Source: Cristatella mucedo (taxonomy: Eukaryota; Bryozoa; Phylactolaemata; Cristatellidae). From it: 64,000 nt of DNA. The notes beneath the pieces are model-generated. The model was not told where the DNA came from, ran no database searches, and saw nothing but the letters and a program-made list of their open reading frames with translations. Below, in pieces: positions 1 to 9,967 of this stretch. Each line of letters begins with the position of its first letter. Positions within the stretch are counted from its first letter, which is position 1. The DNA lies in NCBI GenBank assembly GCA_009760855.2, contig WPIO01000066.1:704501-768500 (forward strand), given 5' to 3'. Both the position numbers and the translations under genes were made by a program.

Positions 1-850
1 TCGGCAGTTGGAGAGTAGATGTCGTTGCATAAGATAGGCTGGAGCCAAAGAATGAAGTGACCTAAAAGTGAGTAACAATACCTTGAAGTTGATCCGTTGC
101 ATGACCAGTAGCCAGTGCAGGTCGGCGAAAAGTGGTGTGATGTTGCAACTGCGACGCTCACGACAGACAAGCCTAGCTGCAGAGTTTTGCACCAGCTGCA
201 ATCACCTGATCGCACATGACGGTTGGCCAGAAAGCAGCGAGTTACAGAAGTCAAGTCAGGATGTCACAAATGCATTGACCAACTTAGACATGGTATCCTT
301 ATCTGGATAAGCCCAAATTTTAGCATTATTATGTAGCTGAAAGTAGGCAGCTTGGACTGTGGAGCTGATGTGGTCGTCTAATGAGAGGTCACTTTGGAGC
401 ATGACACCTAGATTTCGAGCTGATTCAACAGGAGATGTGCAGGCAAAGCCAAGTTTGAGCATCAGCCTTTCCAATTTGTGCATCACACTGGGTTTGCCCA
501 TAAGTAATACATTTGTTTTGCCATCGTTTAGTTTTATAAAATTGGCTGTCATCCATGTGGGGATGTCATCAATGCATGCAGCAAGTGGTGAGTTGAGAGA
601 GTTTGAGGTGCTCGAAGGCTGGGAGGGAACAATGCAAAGGTACAACTGAGTGTGTTCCACATAAAAGTTAAAGCCTAGATTTTGCTTGGCAATCACATTA
701 GCAAGAGGGAGAGTATAAACCGTGAAACAAACCGGACCTAGTACGGAGCCCTGAGGTACCCCATATTTCAGAGGTACCTTCAATGATCTTTTTCCATTCA
801 CATCAACACTCTGGAGTCTCCCACTGAGACAGGACCTAAAATCCAGTTGG
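1..850 (-). mobile_element. LINE-A fragment: RT finger/palm to thumb region, runs off the left edge
   Basis: Read on the minus strand this encodes the second half of a CR1/L2-like reverse transcriptase: the [11 protein letters not shown] block near 750, the palm strand near 670, a NFIKLNDGKTNVLLMGKPS block near 520 and the thumb-like VNAFVTS block near 260. The catalytic YADD is replaced by YVEH, so the copy is dead. The longest open piece is 256-921, but the part beyond about 850 no longer matches other LINE-A copies and belongs to flanking DNA. The element is cut by the window start, so its 3' end is not seen. Confidence 0.85.
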
Positions 851-1074
851 TGGCGAACGTGCCAGGAGACGTTAGTGCGGCTGTTGTGACCAGCCCTAGC
901 TGTTCTTTTTGAAATCGCCAATAGGCAGTCTGTGCTGTCTCGATGGGCAGGTGCACCGAGACGCTGGCTTTTTGTGGCTGTTCGGGTTGGCTTGGGCTTC
1001 AGTTTATGTAGGTTCGTTCTCGCAACTTAGCAGCACTTATAGTGAGCTGCCGGAGATTCACTCTAATTAAAAAC

Positions 1075-1590
1075 ACGTGATCAAGCTCGTCCTCCGGAAG
1101 CAATCTGTCTGTTGACTTCATAAACCGAAAAGCCGAGTGAAGACTAAAAGCCAAAATAGTCAAGAAGTCCTGAGTAAACGAGGTAAACGCTTAATTATTG
1201 TGACGGGACACTGCAGAAGATCATTGGAGGAAGGCAAACCTCCACTGGAGCAGGGCGGTGTCCAGGTACAGCGGACCCAAAAAGCTAACGGAAAGAGGGG
1301 GACTCACGCATTAGAGACTGGATAACGTCAGAGAAAAAATAGAGAGACAGAACGGGTCTTAACGGCTGTCGTTTCAAATATCCACTACCAATAAAAACAT
1401 TAAATACTGAGAAGGTTGTAGGCCAGTGTTAGCCGTTACCTGCACTTGCAAGTCGTTTTGTTTGCCGTAGATGATTCGCTGTAAGGGAGAAACTGTTCTT
1501 AAAGCTGTTCAACCGTCTAAGAATTCATTTGACTGGTATTAATTTTCATATTAATTAAAACTAGTGTGGCTGAGCTGAGTTAAGGCTTGC
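1075..1590. repeat. Dispersed repeat R1, copy a
   Basis: This stretch aligns by eye over several hundred bases with 4665-5160. Shared landmarks in the same order are AGCTCGTCCTYCGGAAGCAA, CATTGGAGGAAGGC/CATTGGAAGAAGGC, an ATTAGAGAC/AGTAGAGAC block, a GAGAGACAGA block, TCCACTACCAATAAA and TTGCAAGTCGTTTTGTTTGC. Both copies carry many stops in all frames. Family unknown; no LTR ends, poly(A) or RT motif is visible. Confidence 0.7.
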
Positions 1591-2039
1591 ATATCTGAGA
1601 ATTAAAAGCCGCAAACGGTTTTCAAGTAGATATCGTGACTGAAATCAAGCTCCACACATACGGTGCATCAGAACTGATTACCTCAATGCCAACAGATATT
1701 AATCTGTTAAACGCACCATTCGGTGATTAGATTATTTGACGAGGGCACATGATTGATGGAGTGAGGAGAACGGTAGCCTGGAGTAAGCAAGTGAAGGTAC
1801 TCTAAGCTTGACTGGGGAATCTTGAAACTGATTCGATACTTAATAGAGAGTCGGGATGCTTAGACTGAAGGGATGTGATTTTGCTGCGGGTCTTTCGTGC
1901 TGAGCTGCTATATTATGGTGATGTTGAAGTGAGATCAGTAGTCCGAAAAATAGAAAAACAGCGAGATAGATTGAGAACAAGAGAGGAGAACAAGCAAGAG
2001 AAAGATATAGACAGTGAGGCAGAGAGAGATTGAGGGGAG
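1591..2039. other. Unassigned DNA
   Basis: AT-rich sequence between R1 and the GA microsatellite. I see no coding frame, RNA gene or recognised repeat. Confidence 0.4.
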
Positions 2040-2053
2040 AGAGATAGAGAGAG

Positions 2054-2112
<59 letters not shown>

Positions 2113-2130
2113 GGAAAGAGAGGGAGGAGA
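2040..2130. repeat. (GA)n microsatellite
   Basis: A nearly pure GA run covers about 2056-2109, with impure GAGA/GGGA flanks. On the minus strand it reads as an LS-repeat open frame, which is an artefact of the dinucleotide. Confidence 0.95.
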
Positions 2131-2699
2131 GAGACAGAGTGTGAAAGATAAACAGCTTTAGCAGGAGTCGAAAGTAGTGATCCGATTGGCTGGTAGTGAT
2201 TGGAGAACAACAGGCATATTTTTATGAAGCGAAGGGTGTGTTAATGAATTTCAATAGGTAACACTAATCGCAACGTATTTTTCCAGCCGTAAGAAAGATC
2301 TCTTATATCTGCAATTTACAGTTTCTGAAAATGAAGAGCAGTAACTCATTACAGCTGAATGTTTAGCTCAACTTCATAATCAAACCATTATCGGTAAACA
2401 TTAGTTTCCTCAAAACCCAGAGCTTGCTTGGTCGAAAGCTAACTCAAACGTATCTGACATTGCATCTAAAATCTCGTTCTCCAGGAACCCTAAAAAGTTC
2501 CTCTAATAGTTGGCTACAGGTGCAATCATAAGCCGCTCGTCTAATCTGCTGTCATTGGCACCACTGTAACATCGTAGCCTTTTGGTCTGAGCTTCACTAG
2601 TTAGGTGCTACTTCTCAAGAATCTGGTATAATTCAGCTTCATGCTCTGTCTGTCTGGTTTGTTTTATCCAGCACGTTAATTTCTCTCCGCTTTCCTTGC
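2131..2699. other. Unassigned DNA
   Basis: No coding frame longer than a few dozen codons and no recognised element. The right part may be very decayed LINE-A, but I cannot align it with confidence. Confidence 0.35.
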
Positions 2700-3425
2700 T
2701 GCATGTAGTGGTACAATATTAGTGATACAATCCGCAGATGGATGACGGCAAATTTTCTTAAATTGAATGATTATATCATCAACTTACGAGGTATAGGCAA
2801 CAGAAGTGCCATTCAGAAATCAGAAAGTCTATTGAAAGTCATCTAAATTGGCCCATGCATTTATCATATCCCGTTTTGACCTCTTGAACTCACCGCTTGC
2901 TGGTTAACCAGCCTGTGCAATCAGGCTGGTGCAAAACTCTGCAGCTGGGCTTGTCAATCGCGAACGTTGCAGTTGGCATATCACACCACTACTCGCCGAC
3001 CCGCTCTGGCTCCCAGTCAAGCAACGCATCGACTTCAAGGTTAACTATACCTCGTACAAGCACCTAATTTTTTAGTGACCATTTCTTTGTTTGCTTCCAA
3101 AGCGTGGAACTCACTCCCGGCTGGCGTCACAACCTCTCATGACTTAACCACAATAAAAAAAGTTGAAAGGGAATCTATTCATCACAGCATTTAGTGGGTC
3201 CCTTGGATTCGGCCATTATGTGCTTATGTGGGCTGACACTGCACGCTGCCACTAACCTCACTTGCATGCTGCCCTTGTGCATGTCACCCTTAACTAAGTT
3301 ATTCTTGTAGTCTATTGATCACGCTACCACTAACCATTCGATCGCATTTCCTTTGCAGTAAATATAAAGTGCTCAGAAAGCAATTGAGTTCTATGAGGGT
3401 AATTTATCAAGTGTGTTATCATTTT
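2700..3425 (+). mobile_element. LINE-A, decayed 3' half
   Basis: Stretches match the RT linker (GGATGACGGCAAATTTTCTTAAA near 2740), the thumb (GCAAAACTCTGCAGCTGGGCTTGTC near 2930) and the 3'UTR (AGCATTTAGTGGGTCCC near 3185). The copy ends in a mutated hairpin at about 3362-3420 that finishes TATCAAGTGTGTTATC, the usual LINE-A terminus. Frames are broken throughout. Confidence 0.8.
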
Positions 3426-4205
3426 TCTTAGCCAGAACAAGCTTTGCCTTAGTCAGCTAAAATTTGCCTAAGGTGCTGAAACGCCACCCTGCCAGGTTTA
3501 GCTTTGCTCCCACCCTCAAGGAATAATACGATGCCTCGCTCGGTTCAGCTTCCCCGCGCCGCCAGCTTAATTTGTGCCCAGCCTGCTTGAGCTTCGATCA
3601 GCCTAGCGACGTGTCGCTTAGCCTCTAATTCGCCCAGTGATACAGCTCTTGGCTCATGGTAGCTTAGCTTTGCTCAATAAACTTTTGTCTAGCGGGCTTA
3701 ACCTTGGCGCACCCAGTGACACTTCAAACGGTATCACATAGCTTCGCCAAACCCCAGGACGCGTTACCTCGCTCGCTTTAGCTTGGTCCAGCCGCCACCT
3801 CGTATCGCCCAATTTAGTTTAGCTGCACCTGAAAAGACGTGACTTCTTTCTTCGAAAAGATTTATAATTATAATAGGAATAATAGCGCCCGCACGGGACT
3901 GACTTTGTCTAGGCACTTCACTCGTGCTGTAAATGGAATGCAATCGAATGGCTAAAGTTTCAAACATACCTACAAAATTCTCGGCTTGCTTGTCCGAGCT
4001 GAGCTGGCCATGCTTAACGCTCCGGACGGCTTTAGCTTTAGCTTTCCTGGCCATAAAGTAGCTTCTTGATAGAATTACCTTTGCACACGACTTGCATAAA
4101 CTGAGCCCTGGTCGGATCAATTTCACCCGCTTCGAAAAACATCAATGAATAAAATACTACCTAAATAAATAATATAACACAATATTGTAATATAATATAA
4201 TAATG
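3426..4205. other. Unassigned DNA with degenerate TTTAGCTTNGC-like repeats
   Basis: From about 3440 to 3830 a motif close to TTTAGCTTTGCTC recurs at irregular spacing, with interleaved CCCAGTGAYAC-like pieces (near 3635 and 3710). It resembles an old minisatellite. An open minus frame of 120 codons at 3764-4126 crosses its edge, has no recognisable domain and is probably chance. Confidence 0.4.
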
Positions 4206-4207
4206 TA

Positions 4208-4306
4208 GGTACTTGCTGATTTAAGGCCTCTTTTGCATAGGGGCAGCAGAGCCGTAAAGGATATGACCACCACTTGCGGCGGTAGCAAAGGATCACCCAC
4301 TGCAAT
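4208..4306 (-). mobile_element. SINE-1, truncated copy
   Basis: Matches the 3' half of the adjacent full SINE-1 (GCTGATTTAA..GCCTC, then GGCAGCAGAGCC, then CACCACTTGCGG and AAAGGATC). It lacks the A and B boxes. It lies head-to-tail with the next copy. Confidence 0.75.
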
Positions 4307-4318
4307 ACCTTAAACAAA

Positions 4319-4492
4319 ATCCTAACTGATTAAACAGCCTCTTTTTGTATAGCGACAGAAGAGCCTTTACGGCTATCACCACCGCTTGCACTGGCGATAA
4401 GGAATCGCCCACCACAGGAATCGAACCCACGACCTCGGGACCGAGGTCGTGAAAGCAACCGCCTTACCTACTGTGCCATCACGGCTCACTGA
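4319..4492 (-). mobile_element. SINE-1, tRNA-derived, near full length
   Basis: On the minus strand the 5' end is tRNA-like. TGGCACAGTAGG (complement of 4467-4478) fits the Pol III A box TRGCNNAGYNGG, and GGTTCGATTCC (complement of 4417-4427) is a perfect B box. A conserved body follows (GGCGATTCC, AAGCGGTGG, CTGTCGCTATACAAAAAGAGG), ending in TTAATCAG. Other copies lie at 5876-6063, 26613-26785 and 42335-42505. It is not a functional tRNA gene: there is no cloverleaf 3' half or acceptor stem, and copies are dispersed. Confidence 0.88.
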
Positions 4493-4664
4493 ATGTATCC
4501 TTTTTTAAATTTACCCAGTCTGCTAAAATCTAGACGGGAACCTGTATAAGCATCAGCTTGCTCGGTATAGTATGAGCCCTTTGGTTAAACTTCCGTCTGA
4601 TTTAGCATTGCACGGCCTAGTAAGGCTTGGCTTGCCCGAGAAAAGCTACAACTCGCAGGCTTAG

Positions 4665-5160
4665 CTAGCTCGTCCTTCGGAAGCAACTTGTCCGTCGGCT
4701 TCCTAAAACCTAAAAGCTGTGCGGTAACTAAGAAACCCAAAATAATGAAAAATCAGTGAGTGGTTGAGGTTAGCGTTTAAATATCTTGACTGAACACTGG
4801 CGCAGAGCATTGGAAGAAGGCCAACTTCTGCCAAAGTAGTGCGCCGTGCCGTTACAGTGGATCCACAATGCTAATGAAAGGAGGATTTACGCAGTAGAGA
4901 CAGGATTGCGTCAAAGAGAAAGAAAGAGAGACAGAGTCTTAAACGCTCTCGTTTGAAATGTCCACTATCAATAAAGCGTTAAATACGGCGGAGGTCGGAG
5001 GGCCAGCCCTTGCCGTTGCTTGCACTTGCAAGTCGTTTTGTTTGCCGTAGACGGTTCACTGTAAAGGATATTTTTGCGGTCAGCTATATTACCGTCAAAG
5101 AGCTATAGCAATTCCGACTAGTAGTAAATTTTAAAGAAATTAAAACCAGTGCAGTAAATG
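4665..5160. repeat. Dispersed repeat R1, copy b
   Basis: Second copy of the repeat at 1075-1590, in the same orientation. Homology appears to end near AATTAAAACCAGTG (about 5150), matching AATTAAAACTAGTG near 1555. A short open patch in this copy reads ANERRIYAVETGLRQRERKR, partly shared with copy a, so R1 may once have been coding; both copies are broken. Confidence 0.7.
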
Positions 5161-5314
5161 TGCCTTTTCATATTCGGTGAAAGAAAATTTAAAGATTAAG
5201 ACTTACGTAGGTTTTCTGTCATGCACGCACACAAAGCGTTCGCAAAGTTTCATTCATGAAGAAATCTCTCCAGAAATTTGTTCGTCTGAGAAATTAAAAG
5301 TGATCGCAAGATGA

Positions 5315-5437
5315 GTTTACAAAATAGGAAAAGTGAACTGCGAAAAATTAAACCAAGCTAACTGTGAAGAGGAGCAACTGCACGAGGAATACCGTTATTT
5401 ACAGGCAAAATTACGAGAGGAAGAAAGTAACGAGTAG
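5315..5437 (+). other. Short open segment with coiled-coil character
   Basis: About 40 codons are open before a TAG at 5435. The peptide is rich in E, Q, K and L (EEEQLHEEYRYLQAKLREEE) with heptad-like spacing. It has no start codon of its own and could be part of an exon or a retroelement ORF1. Chance is not excluded. Confidence 0.25.
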
Positions 5438-5463
5438 AATGCATGCATTGAACACCCGTCAAG

Positions 5464-5497
5464 GTTTAGTGTTTAGAGTTTAGGGCTTAGGGTTTAC
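5464..5497 (+). repeat. Telomere-like interstitial repeat, degenerate
   Basis: Four to five imperfect units of TTTAG/TTTAGGG/TTAGGG type occur in a row (GGTTTAGTG, TTTAGAG, TTTAGGGC, TTAGGG, TTTACC). Too short and impure to be a telomere. Confidence 0.5.
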
Positions 5498-5809
5498 CAT
5501 ACAGCAAAATAGAAGAACTGGCTCACCTGTGATCGCCTATACTTGGCACATAACTCTAGTCAGAAGCCCAACACCGGACACCAACAGAAAGGTCGTCGCG
5601 TTACTAATATCAATTAGCAGCAAGGTCCACAGCCACCTGGAAACCTGTCCTAGAGGTTAAGCCTCATCGACAAACATCCAGCTGCAAGTCGGGTGGCTCA
5701 AGTGCAGTGCACTCCTCCTCCTCCTCAGCCTCCTCCTACTAGCAGCCTGCTGTGTCTTGCACGAAATATCGACATTGGATTACCAGTGGCCACACCCGGC
5801 TACCCGGTA
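5498..5809. other. Unassigned DNA
   Basis: Contains a CTCCTCCTCCTC-rich patch near 5712. I see no recognisable gene. It directly precedes a LINE-B 3' fragment and could be flanking DNA or an unrelated repeat. Confidence 0.3.
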
Positions 5810-6655
5810 ATTGTATTCTCTTTTGGCTGGGCTACCAAACAAAGCATCTAGGCCACCGCAGCTGACTACGAATAAAATAAATAATTAAAAACAAGCTGAT
5901 TTAACAGCCTATTTTTGTATAGCGACAGAAGCGCCTTAACGGCTATCACCACCGCTGGCAGCGGCGATAAAGGATCTCCCACCACAGGATTTGAACCCGC
6001 GACGTCGGGGCCGAAGTCGTGAAAAGCAACCGCCTTACCTAGTAAGCCATTACGGCTCACCCAATGAATATGGCTGCAGCGCCAGTCTTGAAGTCCCAGA
6101 GGTTTGAGCACGTGCCTCCGTTGCTAAAATAGCAAGAATGGACGCCGGTTAAGCAACGGATACAGAGAAAAGTTCTTATGCTGACCCACAAGGCCCTCCA
6201 CGACTTGGCACCTTCGTACCTAGCTGCTGCACTAGTTTCAGTCTGTTCGCGTCCTCAGGTCATGTGTGGACAATAAATTAGCTGTTCATTTCCTCCGCTT
6301 AAAGACCGTTGGCTACAGAAGCTTTAGCTTTTCATGTCCTAGACTGTGGACCTCGCGTCCACAATTCTTACGTAACGACAAGTACTCTATTACTGCCGAC
6401 TATGGCTCATCCTTTTCAGCGGTCCTGAGCTGCTACTTACATGATACTCACTAACTCAAATGCTCTCCTGACTCTGCTATGCTTCCCACTTTGTTTTTGT
6501 TGCGTGAGGCGAAGTGTGTTGGCTTCCGAATGCGCACCGAAAGCCGCTTAGGCTGTGAGTGCGCTATAAAAAACTCTTCTGCGTAACACCCACATAGTCT
6601 TTATGACTTGTTGGAGTTACAGATGGAGATACATTACGCTACATTACCGAATATA
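5810..6655 (+). mobile_element. LINE-B 3' fragment, interrupted by a SINE-1
   Basis: Left part 5810-5875 and right part 6060-6655 are contiguous in the reference LINE-B copy (about 18190-18838). It encodes the end of the RT ORF (LRLKTVGYRSF, then AVLSCYLHDTH, then the CECAIQNSPA-like end near 6580) and the short 3'UTR with GGAGTTACAGATGGAGATAC, ending in an ACATT-type tail. The frame carries stops and indels. Confidence 0.85.
5876..6063 (-). mobile_element. SINE-1 nested in LINE-B
   Basis: Full-length SINE-1. The B box on the minus strand is GGTTCAAATCC (complement of 5987-5997). The 3' end on the left is an A/T-rich tail (AAATAAATAATTAAAA on the plus strand). It splits LINE-B sequence at ACTACGA/ATATGG, with GAATA on both sides as a possible short target duplication. 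Confidence 0.85.
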
Positions 6656-7235
6656 TTAGACACAATAAGGGAAGACAAGACAGATTAGACCTTATAAATA
6701 TCATATTAGTATTACAAAAAGTATGCATTGTAAACGTATGAGAAACGAACTAGTCCGAGGCTGAGCCTGATCAATGGCAAGGATTGGACGACGAGTTTAT
6801 ATCCAATCAGTGAAAAGCACGCTCAGGTTGGCTTCTCTACAGCATATCCAATCTTTTTGTAAACAGTTTTTGCCCACCTAGAAAGATGTGGTAAGTATCT
6901 GGCGCTGCAAGAGTTTCTGGGGTGCTCAAATACTCAGGTCAACGGTCCATACGTACTGTAATTGTCATGTAATTTAAATTGTAATGCGGTGGTGTATAAT
7001 TGAATCTTACAACCAAGCGAGCTATATCATTTTCACTCCCTCGATTGACTTGTAATAAATACATTTGCAAAAGCCGCGATAGAGTAAAGCCGCGAAAGTC
7101 GAAGAGCGATGTCACGTGGTAGGGTAATCCGTTTATCCAAAGCCATTTATGCTACAGACAAGAGAACCCAGATCATATCCGTGCGAGAAGGCAACTTCAA
7201 AAGTGCTTGTCTGGCGTCTGCAAGAAGTAATACAC
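6656..7235. other. Unassigned DNA
   Basis: No coding frame or repeat that I can place. Confidence 0.4.
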
Positions 7236-7390
7236 ATGCCGAGCTGGCTTGGCCCAGTGGTTAAGGTGCTAGCCCGATCAATGTCTGGCCTAGGTCGTCA
7301 GCTCAAGCCCCGTGGCACATGTAGAGCGCCAGAATAGAGATCGAGATCTCTTAGGGTGCTTTACAAATGAATCATATTTATTTTTTATTT
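7236..7390 (+). mobile_element. SINE-2, tRNA-derived, with LINE-A-like tail
   Basis: The A box is TGGCCCAGTGG at 7250-7260; the degenerate B box is AGCTCAAGCCC at 7300-7310. The 3' part (from about 7327) is GCGCCAGAATAGAGAT, then GATCTCTTAGGGTGCTTTAC, then AAATGAATCATATTTATT. Base for base this parallels the LINE-A terminal hairpin and its ATT tail. Other copies: 25285-25440, 29745-29900, and 46870-47038 on the minus strand. Confidence 0.85.
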
Positions 7391-7784
7391 AGTCGCTCAT
7401 GTGCTCCGTTTTTACAAGACGGTAATTAAGTTCATAAGCTAGTGCGACAGCCTGTTGCAAACACTGCTACTTGTGCCAGCGAATTAGTGTGAGGATCATG
7501 CGAACATACCCTACCAGCACCCCTTTGCGTAACTCGCTTCCACTCTCCTCTCTCTTATGATAGCGTTGTTCGGAGCAGCGCTAACGATGGCCACTAGGCT
7601 AGCATGTACACTTGTTCGCTTGCATTACTTGCGTACGATACGATACAGCCATCGTCGACAATGCAACAACTCGCTTGTGGTGTATTCACTCATCGTCGCG
7701 GCTCGGCCGCGAGCCCCTACAGGCCCAGGTCACTGTGCCGATGCAGGAAGGTGAGTGGTCAAGTTATTATCATTTATCTTCATC
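7391..7784. repeat. Unassigned DNA with dispersed motif R2, copy a
   Basis: About 7540-7730 shares landmarks with about 55250-55440 in the same order: CTCTCCTCTCTTAT-like, ATGCAA(TC)AACAACTCGCTTGTG, and AGCCCCTACAG/GCCCCTACAGCC. Homology is patchy, so the family call is tentative. Three overlapping open frames of 61-87 codons here show no domain. Confidence 0.35.
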
Positions 7785-8262
7785 TGTAACTCCACAGAGG
7801 CTATGTGGGTGTTACGAAGGAGAGTTTTCTATAGCACACTCACAGCCTAAGCGACTTTCGGTACGCATTCAGTAGCCACCAGACTTCATCTCACGCAACA
7901 GCAAAACAGTGGGTGGCATAGCAGGGTCAGGAGAGCAGTCGAGGTAGTGAGTAACATGTAAGTTGCAGCTCTGGACAGCTCAGCTAGAAATGATTTGCCA
8001 CAGTCGGCAGCAGGATAGCAGTTGTCTGCATCAGAATTCTGGAAGTGACTTCAACAGTCAAGGACCTGCAGAGCGAAAGCTTTCTTTGACAACGGTCTTT
8101 AAGCTGAGGAATGGAATTGCTAATTCATTGCCCATACAGGACCTGAGAGCACGAGCAGGCTGAAAATGACGCAGAAGGTCAGCTAGGTAGATAGGAGCCG
8201 TGCTGTGGTGGGCCCTATGGGTCAGCAAAAGAGCTTTGTATCCGTTGTTCAACCAGCAGCTA
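7785..8262 (-). mobile_element. LINE-B 3' fragment
   Basis: Read on the minus strand it encodes KALLLTHRAHHSTAPIYLADLL and ALRSCMGNELAIPFLSLK, matching the reference RT C-terminus LTLTHKARHDLAPPYLAELL. It continues to the 3'UTR (GGTGTTACGAAGG is the complement of the CTCCTGCGTAACACCC region). The frame is broken near 7990-8060. Confidence 0.82.
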
Positions 8263-8459
8263 TCTTAGCTCAGCCTCCCCTGCAGCCCCATCTGGCTCTG
8301 ACTCTAGTCGTGTATGGACACTGACTTACAATTTTAAAAGGAGCTGAAAACTAAGTGTTCCTGGCAGCATTTGCTGGGTGCGTGCGAACGATCAATTGTT
8401 AATTTGAAAAGATTTATTTCTCTTAAGGCATTGCACAAACTTCTAATTATTCCATTATT
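8263..8459. other. Unassigned DNA, possible LINE-A 3'UTR scrap
   Basis: Near 8330-8385, AAAAGGAGCTGAAAAC and AGCATTTGCTGGGTGCG resemble the LINE-A segment just before its 3'UTR. Too short to be sure. Confidence 0.25.
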
Positions 8460-8650
8460 TTTCTAATTGTGATGGCAGCGGCAGCCACAGCAAGGCGGCA
8501 GCAGAAGCAGAGGCAGCACGGTGGAAGCAAGCAGCAGTACGACGGCAGCGGCAGTGGCAAGGTGGCGCTGCAGCAGCAGTAGTGAAAGCTGTGGCTCAAC
8601 CGCCGGCACCTCGCTGTTCCTGCCAGGCAGCAGCAGCAGCCACACCACGT
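8460..8650. repeat. GCA/GCG trinucleotide-rich low-complexity tract
   Basis: GCA, GCAGCG and CAGCAGCAG triplets recur at a multiple-of-three spacing. Open frames on the minus strand through it are Leu/Cys/Ala-rich and reflect composition, not a recognisable protein. Confidence 0.7.
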
Positions 8651-8989
8651 GGCTGCCTCCATTCATCTCTGAGGCCGAAGGATGAAGCATAAGAATGACA
8701 CCTACTTCCTCTGGGTCTGGCTGTAGTCAAGCATTAGTGGCTCCAGGCAACAGACGCAGTCGGAGAACACTCGGAGTTTCACAACATTTCAAATTTCTTC
8801 AGCAACGGTATTTGGACACAATAAAAATAAAAGTGCAAAGCTATCTACCAGAGCTCTACAGTAAAGATGTCCTAGGAGTACAATCACGGCATGAAACAAG
8901 CCCTTATTTTTCCAATCGAATAGGAATGCTGAACGGAAATGACAAATAAAAAGCCAGGTATTCCAGGTGAAGAAATACCTGACCCACAC

Positions 8990-9920
8990 ATGGCTAATCA
9001 GATAGGTAACCAGAATATTCGGTAAAGTGAGACGCAATTTCTAACCAGGTGGCCATACTGCAATATTTTCGATGACTACAGCTGCATGCGAGAACTAAAC
9101 TACTCTTTAAGGATGCTGATATACTGCCGCTGGCTGTGACGACTATTTGAGCCGTTACTGCAACGCTGCTTACGTCGTACTCCATGTTACGTCGATACAG
9201 CTTTGCACCACAGCACAGTTTCACGAGCACACAGCTGAGGCCCAGGCAGCCAAAGCTCATTTTCACCGTTCAACGTATCCTCAGATACAGCTAGGAGGTC
9301 ACCGTGGACGGACTGTTGCCTCGCAGGCGACTGTAGCACAGCGACAAGCATGTCTTTGAGACAGGCCCCGTCGCTGGCAGAGCTGTGCCGCAACAGCACG
9401 ACAAACTTCAAGTAAAAGAAACCAACAGCGGCTCGACCGTCGTCCAATGTTTCCACTTTGCGGACGCTATCCTCTCATGCTTCTTCTTCTCTCGTTGGCC
9501 TCCAGCAGCGCACCTCCTTCCCGCTCGTGTCGCACTCCTTCAGTCCGTGCTGGACAGCAGAGACCACTAGCAGAGTGCCTTCGGCCGTGACAGCAACGTC
9601 CAAGCAGCAGTGAGGGTACAGCTAGCTGTGAGGCATGACAGGAGCTGCGCCAGACAGTAGTGGAAAAATATAGTTTGCTGCGTTACAAAATAAGTCATGT
9701 TAAAGGTAAAAATATGCCAGCTGCGAGACGCTGGGCCAAACGACGGACACGAAATACGAGTTTTAAAAATAAATAATGCTATAAGCTAATAATCTCCAAA
9801 CGGCGAAAAGATATGTAACATTCTTGACTATAAATGTAATGAGCCAACAACCAGTAGCAACTAGCATTGCAATTCTTTAATAGCTAAAGGCAAAAATTAA
9901 AATTTCCAGACGTGTTTAAT
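8990..9920 (-). pseudogene. Degraded tandem copy of the NHL-like beta-propeller gene
   Basis: Aligns with 11890-12880. Read on the minus strand, pieces of the intact protein recur in order: DDGRAAVGF, FVVLLRHSSASDGACLKDM, AVLQSPARQQSVHGDLLAVSE, then LVKLCCGAKLYRRNMEYDVSSVAVTAQIVV in another frame. The switch between frames at about 9190-9260 shows at least one frameshift. The C-terminal blades beyond VAVTAQIV are lost or unrecognisable. Homology continues upstream through the noncoding block ending CTGGGCCAAACGAC (about 9745) and on to AATAATCTCCAAACGGC, so the duplication covers more than the exon. No alternative identity suggests itself. Confidence 0.75.
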
Positions 9921-9967
9921 AGTAGAATGCATCTCCGACATTAAAAAATTATTACAACACGTCTGGA
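9905..9967. repeat. 12-bp perfect inverted repeat
   Basis: TCCAGACGTGTT at 9905-9916 and AACACGTCTGGA at 9956-9967 are perfect reverse complements around a 39-base spacer. The paralogous site near 12868 keeps only a damaged first arm (CAAGACGTGCT). Function unknown. Confidence 0.6.

Noticed and set aside
1935-2210. 91-codon minus frame with LSLSLS repeats
   Set aside because: Translation of the GA microsatellite.
4417-4478. Functional tRNA gene suggested by perfect A and B boxes
   Set aside because: The box spacing belongs to a dispersed repeat (four further copies), with no acceptor or cloverleaf 3' half: a tRNA-derived SINE.
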